64,000 nt of DNA from Paraburkholderia monticola (GCF_001580545.1 NZ_LRBG01000022.1:1-64000), one strand, 5' to 3'; numbered from the stretch's first letter, positions 18,056 through 28,322 are shown. The notes: generated from the letters alone by a model not told the origin. Program-made: numbers and translations.

Positions 18056-19067
18056 CGCGGTAAACACGATCGACGTCGCCGTATTCGGTGCGGGACGCAT
18101 CGGCAAGATCCATGCGGCGAATCTGGCCCGGCAGCCGGGCGTGCGGCTCAAATACGTGGTCGACGTGAATCGCGAGGCGGCGGCCGCGCTCGCCGCGCAA
18201 CATGGCGCGCAGGTCGCCGATATCGACGGCGCGATCGGCGACGCGTCGATCGGCGCGACCGTGATCTGTTCGAGCACCGACACGCATGCGGACCTGATCG
18301 TCAAATCGGCCGCGCAGGGCAAGCACGTGTTCTGCGAGAAGCCGGTCGATCTGACGCTCGAACGCGCGCGGCTGTGCGCCGAAGCCGTCGAGCGCGCGGG
18401 TGTCGTCTGCATGATCGGCTTTCAGCGGCGCTTCGATCCGACGTTTGCGGCGTTGAAGGCGCGCATCGACGCGGGCGAGATCGGCACGCCGGAAATGCTG
18501 GTGGTCACCAGTCGCGATCCGGGCGCGCCGCCGGTCGAGTACATCCGGCACTCGGGCGGTATTTTCAAAGACATGCTGATTCACGACTTCGACATCTTCC
18601 GCTGGATTCTCGATGACGAAGCCGACACGCTGCACGCGACCGGCAGTTGCCTCACCGACCCCGCGATCGCCGAGGCGGGCGACATCGATTCGACCGCGGT
18701 GACGATCCGCACGAAGCGCGGGCGCCTGTGCCAGATCAACACCGCGCGGCGCACTGCCTACGGCTACGACCAGCGCTTCGAAGTGCTCGGCAGCACCGGC
18801 ATGCTGCAGGCGGGCAACGTGCGGCCGACCGAAGTCACCGCGTATTCGAAAACGGAAGTGTCGACCGACGTGCCCGAGGCATTCTTTCTCGAACGCTATC
18901 GCGCGGCGTACGCGCTCGAAATCGCGCATTTCTTCGACGCGGTCACGCACGGCAAGCCGGTGCGCACGACCGTCGCCGATGGCCTGAAAGCGCTCGAACT
19001 GGCGGACGCCGCGACGCGTTCGTGGCGCGAGGGCCGGGCGATCAAACTCAGCGAGGCCGCATCATGA
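18048..19067 (+). CDS. iolG: Inositol 2-dehydrogenase IolG (Gfo/Idh/MocA family)
   Basis: IolG (339 aa) oxidises myo-inositol to 2-keto-myo-inositol with NAD, the first step of the pathway. It has an N-terminal Rossmann motif (FGAGRIGKIHA), the catalytic Lys in CEKPVDL and the Asp/His pair in DMLIHDFD. The ATG at 18048 lies inside the last codons of iolR, indicating translational coupling; a start 10 codons upstream is less likely. The products of iolE, D, B and C on the other strand complete conversion to the phosphorylated keto acid. Confidence 0.94.
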   Translation: MTDAVNTIDVAVFGAGRIGKIHAANLARQPGVRLKYVVDVNREAAAALAAQHGAQVADIDGAIGDASIGATVICSSTDTHADLIVKSAAQGKHVFCEKPVDLTLERARLCAEAVERAGVVCMIGFQRRFDPTFAALKARIDAGEIGTPEMLVVTSRDPGAPPVEYIRHSGGIFKDMLIHDFDIFRWILDDEADTLHATGSCLTDPAIAEAGDIDSTAVTIRTKRGRLCQINTARRTAYGYDQRFEVLGSTGMLQAGNVRPTEVTAYSKTEVSTDVPEAFFLERYRAAYALEIAHFFDAVTHGKPVRTTVADGLKALELADAATRSWREGRAIKLSEAAS

Positions 19068-20122
19068 AGCCCGTCGCCAGGCGTTTGGGCCTCGGCGTGG
19101 TCGGCCTGGGACGGCTCGGCAAACGTCATGCGGAGAATCTCGCGTATCGCGTGCCGGGCGCGACGCTCGCGGCCGCGTGCAGTCCGATGGAAGATGAGCT
19201 TGCATGGGCGCGTGAGACGCTGCCCGAGCCTCCGCATGGGCCACATCTCTACGCCGATTACGCGGACCTGCTCGCCGATCCGCAAGTCGATGCGGTGTGG
19301 CTCGTCACGCCGTCGTCGCTGCACGCGCAGCAGATCGTCGACGCGTTGCGCGCCGGCAAGCATGTGTTCTGCGAGAAGCCGCTATCGCTCGAGGTCGCCG
19401 AATGCGAGCGCGTGCTGGCCGAAGCGGCGCGCTATCCGCATCTGCAGGCGACGATCGGCTTCATGCGGCGCTTCGATCCGAGCTACAAGGACGCATTCGA
19501 TAAAATCGCCGCCGGCCAGATCGGCCGGCCGTTCCTCGTGCGCTCGCAAACCACCGATCAGAACGACAACGACGGCTTCTTCGTGCGCTTCGCGGCGACC
19601 TCGGGCGGCATCTTTCTCGACTGCACGGTGCACGACATCGACGTCGCCCGGTGGCTCCTCGGCAAGCCGCGCGCGACGCGCGTGTTCGCGGCGGGCACGG
19701 TCGCGCTGCACGAGGGCCTGCGCGAATTCGGCGACATCGACAACGGCGTCGCGATCTGCGAGTTCGAGGGCGGCAAGCTCGCCATGTTCTACGCGTCGCG
19801 CACCCAGGCGCACGGCAACGATAGTCACAGCGAAGTGATCGGCACGGCGGGCGGGCTCACGATCGGGCGCAATCCGCGCGCGAATCGCGTCGAGATCTAC
19901 GACGCCAGCGGCATTCGCAACGAGTGCACGCCGAACTTTTTCGACCGCTTCGAGGACGCGTTTCTGCACGAGGCGCGCGCGTTCGTCGCGTCGGTGCAAA
20001 TCGGGGCGGGCGAGGGCGATGGGGCGCAAAGCGGTGCGACGCTTGCCGATGCGCTCGAAGCGACCCGCATCGGTGTCGCGTTGCGCGAGTCGCTGCAAAG
20101 CGGCCAGGCGGTGACGCTGTAG
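19064..20122 (+). CDS. Second Gfo/Idh/MocA dehydrogenase (inositol-isomer dehydrogenase candidate)
   Basis: This 352-aa paralogue of IolG starts within the iolG stop (ATGA). It has a Rossmann motif (VVGLGRLGKRHA), catalytic Lys in CEKPLSL and DCTVHDID for the Asp/His pair. Its likely substrate is another cyclitol isomer (scyllo- or D-chiro-inositol) or inosose, letting several inositols feed the same pathway. Sequence alone does not fix the isomer. The glutamine-rich segment FASTSGG-like loops differ from IolG, consistent with a different substrate. Confidence 0.85.
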   Translation: MKPVARRLGLGVVGLGRLGKRHAENLAYRVPGATLAAACSPMEDELAWARETLPEPPHGPHLYADYADLLADPQVDAVWLVTPSSLHAQQIVDALRAGKHVFCEKPLSLEVAECERVLAEAARYPHLQATIGFMRRFDPSYKDAFDKIAAGQIGRPFLVRSQTTDQNDNDGFFVRFAATSGGIFLDCTVHDIDVARWLLGKPRATRVFAAGTVALHEGLREFGDIDNGVAICEFEGGKLAMFYASRTQAHGNDSHSEVIGTAGGLTIGRNPRANRVEIYDASGIRNECTPNFFDRFEDAFLHEARAFVASVQIGAGEGDGAQSGATLADALEATRIGVALRESLQSGQAVTL

Positions 20123-20228
20123 CGGCGCTCGCGGTCGCGCGCTGCCCGGCGGCGCCGCGCTGCCTGCTGTAGAATTTGACCCTCTGTCCGGCGTCGCTAG
20201 CGACGCCTCGTCCCGAAGGTCATCGTCG

Positions 20229-20462
20229 ATGCAAATTCAGATTCACAAGGAAGTCGATGCGCGCGGGCTCATGTGCCCGCTGCCCATCCTGCGCGCCAAA
20301 AAGGCGCTCGCCGACATGGAAAGCGGCCAGATTCTCAAGGTGCTCGCCACCGACCCCGGCTCGCAGCGCGATTTCGCCGCGTTCGCGAAGCAGACCGGCA
20401 ACGAGATCGTCGAAAGCTCGGCGCATGACAAGGTGTTTACGTTCCTGATGCGGCGCCGTTGA
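20229..20462 (+). CDS. tusA: TusA/SirA-family sulfur-carrier protein
   Basis: This small protein (77 aa) has the CPxP active-site motif (GLMCPLPILRAKKAL, Cys near residue 17). TusA relays persulfide sulfur from cysteine desulfurase toward tRNA thiolation and other sulfur pathways. The length and single-domain layout are normal for the family. It stands alone, and a bidirectional terminator separates it from the convergent galU. Confidence 0.92.
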   Translation: MQIQIHKEVDARGLMCPLPILRAKKALADMESGQILKVLATDPGSQRDFAAFAKQTGNEIVESSAHDKVFTFLMRRR

Positions 20463-20497
20463 GCGGCGATCGGTAAAACTGTCCGTCGTATGTAAAA

Positions 20498-20539
20498 AAG
20501 AAGGCGCTGTCCCCATTATTCGGGGGACAGCGCCTTCTT
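20498..20539. terminator. Bidirectional rho-independent terminator (tusA / galU)
   Basis: A 17-bp inverted repeat (AAGAAGGCGCTGTCCCC and its complement, 8-base loop) lies between the two convergent genes. There are A-rich bases before it and T-rich bases after it, so it can end transcription from either side. Confidence 0.88.
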
Positions 20540-20564
20540 CGTTTCAGCGTGTGCGTTGGCGTGA

Positions 20565-21446
20565 TTAGCCTTCGAGAACCGGCGAGCGGGTACGCAGATA
20601 TTCTTCGAAATCGGCGGCCACTTCCGGGTGACGCAGCGCGAACTCGACCGTCGCCTTCAGGTAACCGAGCTTGCTGCCGCAGTCGAAACGCGTGCCGTGA
20701 TACTTGTACGCGAGCACCTGTTCGTCGGCGAGCAGCGACTGGATCGCGTCCGTCAGCTGCAATTCACCGCCCGCGCCCGGCTTGATGGAGCGCAGGTGAT
20801 CGAAGATGCGCGGCTTCAGCACATAGCGGCCGACCACGCCGAGGTTCGACGGCGCCACGCTCGGCTCCGGCTTCTCGACGATGCCCGACATCTTGATGAT
20901 CGAATCTTCCCATTCCTTGCCATCGACGATGCCGTACGACTTCGTGTCCTGCGGCGGGATCTCTTCGACGCCGATCACCGAGCTGTGATAGTGATCGAAC
21001 ACCTCGATCATCTGCGTCATGACGGGCGGCGTGCCGTACAGCAGGTCGTCCGCGAGAATCACGGCGAACGGGTTGTCGCCGACCAGCTTTTCCGCGCACA
21101 GCACCGCGTGACCGAGGCCCAGCGCCTCCGCCTGGCGCACGTAGAAGCAATCCACATGGCTCGGCTTGATGCTGCGCACGAGTTCGAGCAGCTTGTCCTT
21201 GCCGCGCGCCTCGAGTTCGGCCTCGATCTCATAGGACTTGTCGAAATGGTCTTCGATCGCGCGCTTGCTGCGGCCCGTGACGAAGATCATTTCGGTGATG
21301 CCGGCCGCCATGGCCTCTTCGACCGCGTACTGAATCAGTGGCTTGTCGACGATCGGCAGCATCTCCTTCGGGCTAGCCTTCGTGGCGGGGAGGAAGCGGG
21401 TGCCGAGACCTGCTACCGGAAAAACCGCCTTCGTAACTTTTAGCAT
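20565..21446 (-). CDS. galU: UTP-glucose-1-phosphate uridylyltransferase GalU
   Basis: GalU (293 aa) makes UDP-glucose for LPS, exopolysaccharide and trehalose synthesis. It shows the nucleotidyltransferase start [29 protein letters not shown], and ILADDLLYG. Full length with typical termini. It is transcribed toward tusA and is separated from valS upstream by 72 bp. Confidence 0.97.
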   Translation of the reverse strand: MLKVTKAVFPVAGLGTRFLPATKASPKEMLPIVDKPLIQYAVEEAMAAGITEMIFVTGRSKRAIEDHFDKSYEIEAELEARGKDKLLELVRSIKPSHVDCFYVRQAEALGLGHAVLCAEKLVGDNPFAVILADDLLYGTPPVMTQMIEVFDHYHSSVIGVEEIPPQDTKSYGIVDGKEWEDSIIKMSGIVEKPEPSVAPSNLGVVGRYVLKPRIFDHLRSIKPGAGGELQLTDAIQSLLADEQVLAYKYHGTRFDCGSKLGYLKATVEFALRHPEVAADFEEYLRTRSPVLEG

Positions 21447-21518
21447 GTGAATACCCTGAGTCCTCTGGTTTAAGTCCGTGCCCGCCCGCCTTTGAGATAC
21501 GCGGGTGGGGCGCGTCGA

Positions 21519-24398
21519 TCAGGCCGGCAAGCGCGCCAGTTGGGCTTTCAGCTTGCCGACGGTGGCTTCGAAATCGGCAAGCCGTTTCTGTTCCTGCTCC
21601 ACGACCGCCACCGGCGCCTTCGCAACGAATGCCTGATTCTGCAGCTTACCGTTGCATTTGACGATTTCAGCACTCAATCGTGCGATCTCTTTCGACAGGC
21701 GTTCGCGTTCGACCGCCACGTCGATTTCGACCTTCAGCACGAGCTTGTCGCTTCCTACGATAGCAATAGGCGCGCCATCCGCCTGTGCGTCGAGCGCGGC
21801 CTCGTCGGCGATGATCTGCACTTCGGACAGACGCGCCAGTGCCTGGGCGTAGGGCGCGAACGTGCCAAGGCGCTCCGCGTTGCCGGTGGCGAGCAACGGC
21901 ACCTTGACCGCCGGCGAAAGGTTCATTTCGCCGCGCAGATTCCGGCACGCGTCGATCACCGCCTTGAGGTCGGCCGCCCACTGCTCGGCGTCTTCGTCGA
22001 GCTTCGACGGCTCCGCGACGGGGTACGGCTGCACCATGATGGACGCCTCGCCCTCGGCCTTGCCAGCGGGGTAGCGGCCAGCGAGCGGCGCCACTTTCTG
22101 CCACAGCGCTTCGGTGATGAACGGGATCACCGGATGCGCCAGGCGCAACACCGTTTCAAGCACCCGCAGCAGCGTGCGGCGCGTGGCGCGCTGCTGGTTC
22201 GGCTGACCCGTCTGGATCTGCACTTTGGCGAGCTCGAGGTACCAGTCACAATATTCGTCCCATACGAACTTGTATAGGGCGTTGGCCACATTGTCAAAAC
22301 GATAGTCTGAAAAGCCCTTGGCGACTTCCGCTTCGACGCGCTGCAGTTGCGACACGATCCAGCGGTCGGCCTGCGAGAAATGCAGATGGCCTTCTGGCCC
22401 GCATTCGCCGCATTGCGCCGGCTGGCCGAAACCGCAGTCCTGGCCTTCGCAGTTCATCAGCACGAAGCGCGTGGCGTTCCACAGCTTGTTGCAGAAGTTG
22501 CGATAGCCCTCGCAGCGCGCGAGGTCGAAGTTCACGTTGCGGCCGAGCGTGGCCATCGAAGCCATCGTGAAGCGCAGCGCGTCTGTGCCGAACGCCGGAA
22601 TGCCGTCCGGAAACTCCTTGCGGGTCTTCTTTTCGATCGACGCGGCCTGCTTCGGATTCATCAGGCCGGTGGTGCGTTTCGCGACGAGCGCGTCGAGGCC
22701 GATGCCGTCGACGATGTCGATCGGGTCGAGCGTATTGCCCTTGCTCTTCGACATCTTCTGGCCTTCGGCGTCGCGCACGAGACCGTGCACATAGACCGTG
22801 TCGAACGGCACCTTGCCGGTGAAGTGCGTGGTCATCATGACCATGCGCGCGACCCAGAAGAAGATGATGTCGAAGCCGGTGACGAGCACCGAGGACGGCA
22901 TGAAGTGCTTGAGCTCTTGCGTTTCGTTCGGCCAACCGAGCGACGAGAACGGCACCAGAGCGGACGAGAACCACGTGTCGAGCACGTCTTCGTCGCGCCT
23001 CAAGGCACCCGTGTAGCCGGCCGCGACGGCCTTCGCGCGCGCGTCTTCCTCGGTCTTCGCGACGAACACTTCGCCGCTCTCGCCGTACCATGCCGGAATC
23101 TGATGGCCCCACCACAGCTGACGCGAGATGCACCAGTCCTGAATGTTCTCGAGCCACTGGTAGTACGTGGTGGTCCAGTTCTCCGGCACGAATTTGATCT
23201 GGCCGTTGCGGACCACGTCGAGCGCGGTTTCGGCGATCGACTTGCCCGGATTGAAGGTGCCCTCGGGCGCCGGCTTGCTCATCGCGACGAACCACTGGTC
23301 GGTCAGCATCGGCTCGATCACGACGCCGGTGCGGTCGCCGCGCGGCACCATCAGCTTGTGCGGCTTGACCGATTCGAGCACGCCGAGCTCTTCGAGATCC
23401 TCGACCACCAGCTTGCGGGCTTCGAAACGGTCGAGACCGCGGTATCGTTCGGGCGCGTTGTCGTTGATCTTCGCGTCGAGCGTGAGGATTTCGATCTGCG
23501 GCAGCTTGTGGCGCAGGCCGACCTGATAGTCGTTGAAATCGTGCGCAGGGGTGACCTTGACGACGCCGGTACCGAATTCACGGTCGACGTAGTCGTCGGC
23601 GATGATCGGCACTTCGCGGTTCGACAGCGGCAGCGTGACGGTCCTGCCGATCAGATGCGCGTAGCGCTCGTCTTCGGGGTGCACCATCACGGCGGTGTCG
23701 CCTAGCATGGTTTCCGGACGCGTGGTGGCGACGGTCAGATGACCGGAGCCGTCGGTCAACGGATACTGGATGTGCCACAGATGACCGTTTTCTTCCTCGC
23801 TGACCACTTCGAGGTCCGACACCGCGGTGAGCAGGACCGGGTCCCAGTTCACGAGGCGCTTGCCGCGATAGATCAGGCCCTGTTCATACAGGCGCACGAA
23901 CACGTCGCGCACGGCGGCCGACATCTTGTCGTCCATCGTGAAGTACTCGCGCGACCAGTCGATCGAGGCGCCGAGACGGCGCACCTGATTCGTGATGGTC
24001 GAGCCGGACTGCTGCTTCCACTCCCACACGCGCTCGACGAACTTCTCGCGGCCGAGGTCGTGACGCGACACGCCCTGCGCGTCGAGTTGCCGTTCGACAA
24101 CGATCTGCGTGGCGATGCCCGCGTGGTCGGTGCCCGGCACCCACAGCGTGTTCTCGCCGAGCATGCGGTGATAGCGGGTGAGGCCGTCCATGATGGTCTG
24201 GTTGAACGCGTGGCCCATGTGCAGCGTGCCCGTGACGTTGGGCGGCGGCAACTGGATCGAGAAATTCTTGCGGTTCGCGTCGAAGGAGGGCGCGGCGTAG
24301 GCGCGCTTTTCCCATTCAGGGCCCCAGTGGGCTTCGATGGTGTGGGGTTCGAAGCTTTTTGCAAGCGTCGAGGTGGGGTCGCTCGGGGTGTCGCTCAT
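21519..24398 (-). CDS. valS: Valyl-tRNA synthetase
   Basis: This class I aminoacyl-tRNA synthetase (959 aa) charges tRNA-Val. The HIGH-type motif is [13 protein letters not shown], the KMSKS motif is KMSKSKGN, and a C-terminal coiled-coil arm is present (repeating Arg/Glu/Lys heptads in the last 70 residues). Around residues 648-665 there is an insertion with four cysteines, C-x4-C-x7-C-x2-C, absent from the E. coli enzyme as I remember it (only one of the Cys is shared). Repeat element A lies directly upstream. A tRNA-Val gene occurs elsewhere in the window (63.2 kb). Confidence 0.97.
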   Translation of the reverse strand: MSDTPSDPTSTLAKSFEPHTIEAHWGPEWEKRAYAAPSFDANRKNFSIQLPPPNVTGTLHMGHAFNQTIMDGLTRYHRMLGENTLWVPGTDHAGIATQIVVERQLDAQGVSRHDLGREKFVERVWEWKQQSGSTITNQVRRLGASIDWSREYFTMDDKMSAAVRDVFVRLYEQGLIYRGKRLVNWDPVLLTAVSDLEVVSEEENGHLWHIQYPLTDGSGHLTVATTRPETMLGDTAVMVHPEDERYAHLIGRTVTLPLSNREVPIIADDYVDREFGTGVVKVTPAHDFNDYQVGLRHKLPQIEILTLDAKINDNAPERYRGLDRFEARKLVVEDLEELGVLESVKPHKLMVPRGDRTGVVIEPMLTDQWFVAMSKPAPEGTFNPGKSIAETALDVVRNGQIKFVPENWTTTYYQWLENIQDWCISRQLWWGHQIPAWYGESGEVFVAKTEEDARAKAVAAGYTGALRRDEDVLDTWFSSALVPFSSLGWPNETQELKHFMPSSVLVTGFDIIFFWVARMVMMTTHFTGKVPFDTVYVHGLVRDAEGQKMSKSKGNTLDPIDIVDGIGLDALVAKRTTGLMNPKQAASIEKKTRKEFPDGIPAFGTDALRFTMASMATLGRNVNFDLARCEGYRNFCNKLWNATRFVLMNCEGQDCGFGQPAQCGECGPEGHLHFSQADRWIVSQLQRVEAEVAKGFSDYRFDNVANALYKFVWDEYCDWYLELAKVQIQTGQPNQQRATRRTLLRVLETVLRLAHPVIPFITEALWQKVAPLAGRYPAGKAEGEASIMVQPYPVAEPSKLDEDAEQWAADLKAVIDACRNLRGEMNLSPAVKVPLLATGNAERLGTFAPYAQALARLSEVQIIADEAALDAQADGAPIAIVGSDKLVLKVEIDVAVERERLSKEIARLSAEIVKCNGKLQNQAFVAKAPVAVVEQEQKRLADFEATVGKLKAQLARLPA

Positions 24399-24440
24399 GT
24401 TTCTGTTTTAAAAGCAGGCTTTGGGAGGCGGAGAGTGTTG

Positions 24441-24446
24441 ATTATA
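24441..24446 (-). promoter_or_regulatory. Possible -10 element for valS
   Basis: TATAAT reads on the minus strand 43 bp upstream of the valS ATG. No convincing -35 hexamer is seen, so this is tentative. Confidence 0.35.
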
Positions 24447-24485
24447 GCTGGACGAGGTTTGGTGCCTGTCGGCGGGTTGGTTTGG

Positions 24486-25022
24486 CGTTGTTCTGGGCTT
24501 TTTGGCCTTTCCTTGCTGGCTTGTCGGTTTATTGGCGTTGCCCCTGTGCGGGGCGGCACCTACTTTCTTTGCTGCTGCAAAGAAAGTAGGCAAAGAAGAC
24601 AGCTCAAACCGCCAGCTCATAAGCGGGCACCTCGGTCCGCACATGGTAGTGGTGCATCTGGAATCCGTGTTCCCGCACATTCGACGGCAGTGACAAGGCC
24701 GTCATTCTTCCGGCGGCGCTCCGCGCGCCGAAGCGTCCTTCCCAAACCGTCGGTTCTCCTGGCAGACCCGTCCGCGACGCACGCAGTGCGGAGTGGGTGC
24801 GGATGACGGCTTTGTCACCAGCGCGGAATGTGCGGGAGCACCGACTCCAGATGCACCACTACCCCTGCCAAGCCAGGGGACCCGCTTAAGAGTTAGCGGT
24901 TTGAGCTGTCTTCTTTGCCTACTTTCTTTGCAGCAGCAAAGAAAGTAGGTGCCGCCCCGCACAGGGGCAACGCCAATAGACCGACAAGAAATCAAGGAAA
25001 GGCCAACAAGTCCAGACCAACG
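24486..25022 (-). repeat. Palindromic repeat element, copy A (full)
   Basis: This is a ~537-bp imperfect palindrome filling the valS-uvrD gap. The near-identical core arms are 24502-24612 and 24896-25006, each containing the inner hairpin CCTACTTTCTTTGC-TGCT-GCAAAGAAAGTAGG (or its complement). Homology continues outward about 16 bp on both sides with a few mismatches (CGTTGTTCTGG / CCAGACCAACG). The middle halves are weaker inverted copies of each other. Copy A is reverse-complementary to copies B and C. No transposase or clear target duplication is seen, so it resembles a non-autonomous MITE/REP-like element. Short reading frames in it are not genes. Confidence 0.85.
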
Positions 25023-25059
25023 AAAAAAAGCCAACCAATCCAGAACAACGAAAAAAAGC
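25011..25059 (+). repeat. Tandem 28-bp-period repeat beside copy A
   Basis: TCCAGAMCAACGAAAAAAAGC occurs at 25011-25031 and 25039-25059 with one mismatch. The first unit overlaps the outer end of copy A, so the end of the element seems to have been duplicated next to the uvrD promoter. Confidence 0.7.
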
Positions 25060-25077
25060 GCCGCCCCCGCCGGGGCA

Positions 25078-25083
25078 TATAAT
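25078..25083 (+). promoter_or_regulatory. uvrD -10 element
   Basis: A consensus TATAAT overlaps the in-frame ATG at 25082. Transcription would start near 25090, so translation should begin at the next ATG, 25112. Confidence 0.55.
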
Positions 25084-25111
25084 GTCCCCCGAACTGCGCC
25101 TCCGCAAAAAA

Positions 25112-27475
25112 ATGCCCGACCTCCTCTCGAATCTAAACCCCGAACAACACGCCGCCGTCACTCTTCCGAATGAGCCCGCGCTGATTCTGGCCGGCGCCGG
25201 CAGCGGCAAAACCCGCGTCCTGATCACCCGCATCGCGTGGCTGATCCAGCAAGGCCTCGCGTCCCCCGCGACCATCCTCGCCGTGACCTTCACCAACAAA
25301 GCCGCCCGCGAAATGATGGCGCGCCTCTCGGCGCTCTTGCCCATCGACACGCGCGGCATGTGGATCGGCACGTTCCACGGCCTGTGCAACCGTATGCTGC
25401 GCGCGCATCACCGCGACGCTGGGCTGCCCGCCACGTTCCAGATTCTCGATACGGCAGACCAGCTGTCGGCCATCAAGCGCCTGATGAAGGGCCTCAACAT
25501 CGACGACGAAAAGTACCCGGCGAAAAATCTCCAGTACTTCATCAACAACGCGAAAGAGCAGGGCCTGCGTCCCAAAGACGTCGACGCCACCGACAACTTC
25601 AACCGTAAGTTCGTCGAGCTCTACGAAGCCTACGATCAGCAATGCCAGCGTGAAGGCGTGGTGGACTTCCCCGAGCTGCTGCTGCGCTGCTACGAACTGC
25701 TCGCGCACAATCCGCCGCTGCGCGCGCATTACCAGGCGCGCTTCAGGCACATCCTCGTCGACGAGTTTCAGGACACGAACAAGCTGCAATACGCGTGGCT
25801 CAAGCTGCTCGCGGGTGAGCACAACGCGATCTTCGCGGTCGGCGACGACGACCAGTCGATCTATGCGTTTCGTGGCGCGAACGTCGGCAACATGCGCGAC
25901 TTCGAGCACGAGTTCAACGTGCGCAATCTGATCAAGCTCGAACAGAACTATCGCTCGCACGGCCATATTCTCGATGCCGCCAACCAGCTGATCGCGAACA
26001 ACTCGCGGCGCCTCGGCAAGAATCTGCGCACGGACGCGGGCCACGGCGAACCGGTGCGCGTCTACGAATCGGCGACCGATTCGCAGGAGGCCGGCTGGAT
26101 CGTCGAAGAGATCCGCGCGCTGATCAATACCGGCCTGTCGCGCAGCGAAATCGCGGTGCTTTACCGCAGCAACGCGCAGTCGCGCACGATCGAGCACACG
26201 CTCGTCAATGCGGGCATCGCGTATCGCGTGTATGGCGGCCTGCGCTTTTTCGAGCGTCAGGAAGTCAAGCACGCGCTTGCGTATCTGCGCCTGATCGACA
26301 ACCCGAACGACGACACCGCGTTCGCGCGCGTCGTCAATTTCCCGACCCGCGGCATCGGCGCGCGTTCGATCGAACAGCTCGCCGACGCCGCGCGTCTGTA
26401 CAACTGCTCGATGGCCGCGGCGATTCCGTACGTCGCGGGCAAGGCGGGCTCGAGCCTCGCCGCGTTCGCGAACCTGGTCGGCAAGATGCGCGCCGACACG
26501 CAGCAGATGAGTCTGCCCGAGACCGTCGAGTACGTGGTCCGCGCGAGCGGTCTCGCCGAGTTCTATCAGAACGAGCGCGAAGGCCAGGACCGGCTCGAGA
26601 ACTTGCAGGAACTCGTCAACGCGGCTGCCGCGTTCGTCAGCGAGGAAGGCTACGGGCTCGATACGCCCGCGCGCTCGATCCCGCTGCGCCCCGGAGCGAG
26701 CGCCGCGCCCGAGCTCGCGGTGGCGAGCGACGATCCGAACACCGTCGTGCTCGACGCGCCGGACATCGCCGATCCGGCGCAGAACCCCGACACGATGACG
26801 CCGCTCGCCGGCTTCCTGTCGCACGCATCGCTCGAAGCGGGTGACAACCAGGCGCAGGCCGGCCAGGAGGCGGTGCAGCTGATGACCGTGCACGCGGCCA
26901 AGGGTCTCGAATTCACCGCGGTGTTCATCACCGGTCTCGAAGAAGGTCTGTTCCCGCACGAGAACAGCGCGATGGAGTCCGACGGCCTCGAAGAGGAGCG
27001 GCGTCTGATGTACGTCGCGATCACGCGCGCGAAGGAACGGCTGTATCTGTCGTTCGCGCAGAGCCGGATGCTGCACGGCCAGACCCGCTACAACATCCGC
27101 TCGCGCTTCTTCGACGAATTGCCGCAGGAAACGCTCAAGTGGCTCACGCCGAAGGTCGAGGCGGGCGCGCGCTGGGGTGGCCGCTCGGACAACGCCGGCC
27201 ACGGGCGCGACTGGTTCGCGCGACCGGGCTACGGCGGTGGCGCGGCGGCAACGGCTTCGGTGGCCTCCGCGCCGGCGCCCGCCTTCGCGAACGAGCAACG
27301 CGCGGCCGAAACGGGCTTTCGTGTCGGCCAGCAGGTGTTCCACACGAAGTTCGGCGAAGGCACGATCACCGCGCTCGAAGGCAACGGTACCGACGCGAAG
27401 GCGCAGGTGCGCTTCAAGCGGCACGGCGAGAAGTGGCTTGCGCTGGCGGTGGCCAAACTGCAGGCGGTCGAATGA
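25112..27475 (+). CDS. uvrD: ATP-dependent DNA helicase UvrD/PcrA type
   Basis: This is a superfamily 1A 3'-5' helicase (787 aa) acting in nucleotide excision and mismatch repair. It shows motif I GAGSGKT, motif II VDEFQDTN, motif III GDDDQSIYAFRG, motif V TVHAAKGLEF and motif VI YVAITRAKERL. The C-terminus has the Tudor-like VGQQVFHTKFGEGTI segment that contacts RNA polymerase in family members. Start 25112 is chosen because the better-placed upstream ATG at 25082 lies in the -10 box. The stop overlaps the nucleosidase gene (ATGA). Confidence 0.95.
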   Translation: MPDLLSNLNPEQHAAVTLPNEPALILAGAGSGKTRVLITRIAWLIQQGLASPATILAVTFTNKAAREMMARLSALLPIDTRGMWIGTFHGLCNRMLRAHHRDAGLPATFQILDTADQLSAIKRLMKGLNIDDEKYPAKNLQYFINNAKEQGLRPKDVDATDNFNRKFVELYEAYDQQCQREGVVDFPELLLRCYELLAHNPPLRAHYQARFRHILVDEFQDTNKLQYAWLKLLAGEHNAIFAVGDDDQSIYAFRGANVGNMRDFEHEFNVRNLIKLEQNYRSHGHILDAANQLIANNSRRLGKNLRTDAGHGEPVRVYESATDSQEAGWIVEEIRALINTGLSRSEIAVLYRSNAQSRTIEHTLVNAGIAYRVYGGLRFFERQEVKHALAYLRLIDNPNDDTAFARVVNFPTRGIGARSIEQLADAARLYNCSMAAAIPYVAGKAGSSLAAFANLVGKMRADTQQMSLPETVEYVVRASGLAEFYQNEREGQDRLENLQELVNAAAAFVSEEGYGLDTPARSIPLRPGASAAPELAVASDDPNTVVLDAPDIADPAQNPDTMTPLAGFLSHASLEAGDNQAQAGQEAVQLMTVHAAKGLEFTAVFITGLEEGLFPHENSAMESDGLEEERRLMYVAITRAKERLYLSFAQSRMLHGQTRYNIRSRFFDELPQETLKWLTPKVEAGARWGGRSDNAGHGRDWFARPGYGGGAAATASVASAPAPAFANEQRAAETGFRVGQQVFHTKFGEGTITALEGNGTDAKAQVRFKRHGEKWLALAVAKLQAVE

Positions 27476-28251
27476 ACACACCCTTGAACACGAGCCACGG
27501 TGCGGCGCGGCCGCTCGGCATTCTGGCCGCGTTGCCGCAGGAACTGGGCGACCTGATCGACGCGATGCGTGCCGAGTCCGGCGTGCGCACGGTCACGCAC
27601 GGCCAGCGTGAATATTACGTCGGCACCGTGCATGGCACGCCGTGTGTCGTCACGCTCGCGCGCGTCGGCAAAGTCGCGGCGGCCGCGACGGCCAGCGCGC
27701 TGATCCACGAGTTCGATGTCGAAGCCATCGTGTTCACCGGTGTCGCGGGCGGTGTCGGGGGCGACGTGCATGTTGGCGATATCGTCGTGGCGAGCACGCT
27801 GATGCAGCACGATATCGACGCGTCGCCGCTGTTTCCGCGCTTCGAGGTGCCGCTGCTCGGCGTCTCGCGTTTCACCGCCGATGCCGCGCTCGCCGACCGG
27901 CTCGCCGCCGCGTGCGAGCGCTTCGTCGCCGAGGAAGGCGCGGCCTGCGCGGCGCGTTTCGGCACGCGCGAGCCGCGCGTGCATCGCGGTCTGATCGTCA
28001 GCGGCGATCAGTTCGTCGCGAGCGCGACGGCCGTCGCCGCGTTGCGCGAGGCGCTTCCTGATGCGCTCGCGGTCGAGATGGAAGGCGCGGCGATCGCGCA
28101 GGTCTGCTACGAGTACGGCGTGCCGTGCGCGGTGGTGCGTACGATTTCCGACACCGCCGACGATCACGCGCCGGGATCGTTCATGGCGTTCCTGACCGGG
28201 ATTGCGGGCACGTATTCGAACGCGATCCTCGCGCGCTTTCTCGGCGCGTAG
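27472..28251 (+). CDS. mtnN: 5'-methylthioadenosine/S-adenosylhomocysteine nucleosidase
   Basis: This nucleosidase phosphorylase-fold protein (259 aa) hydrolyses MTA and SAH, recycling methyl-donor by-products. Visible motifs are ILAALPQEL (general-acid Glu region), FTGVAGGVGGDVHVGDIVV, VEMEGAAIAQV and the purine-binding Asp in RTISDTAD. It is about 25 residues longer than E. coli MtnN, mainly at the N-terminus and in a central insert (about residues 120-160). It starts inside the uvrD stop, so the two are co-translated although functionally unrelated. Confidence 0.9.
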   Translation: MNTPLNTSHGAARPLGILAALPQELGDLIDAMRAESGVRTVTHGQREYYVGTVHGTPCVVTLARVGKVAAAATASALIHEFDVEAIVFTGVAGGVGGDVHVGDIVVASTLMQHDIDASPLFPRFEVPLLGVSRFTADAALADRLAAACERFVAEEGAACAARFGTREPRVHRGLIVSGDQFVASATAVAALREALPDALAVEMEGAAIAQVCYEYGVPCAVVRTISDTADDHAPGSFMAFLTGIAGTYSNAILARFLGA

Positions 28252-28322
28252 GACAGCGCGGGCTGAGCGCTCGCTGTATCGCCGGCTATGACGTCCGCCC
28301 TTTAGTTCGTTTATTCAGCCGT

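Noticed and set aside
24502-25006. Several short reading frames (for example those containing FFAAAKKVG) in repeat A, with counterparts in B and C
   Set aside because: They recur in mirrored form in every repeat copy, run on both strands through the palindrome, and lack ribosome sites. They are by-products of the repeat, not proteins.
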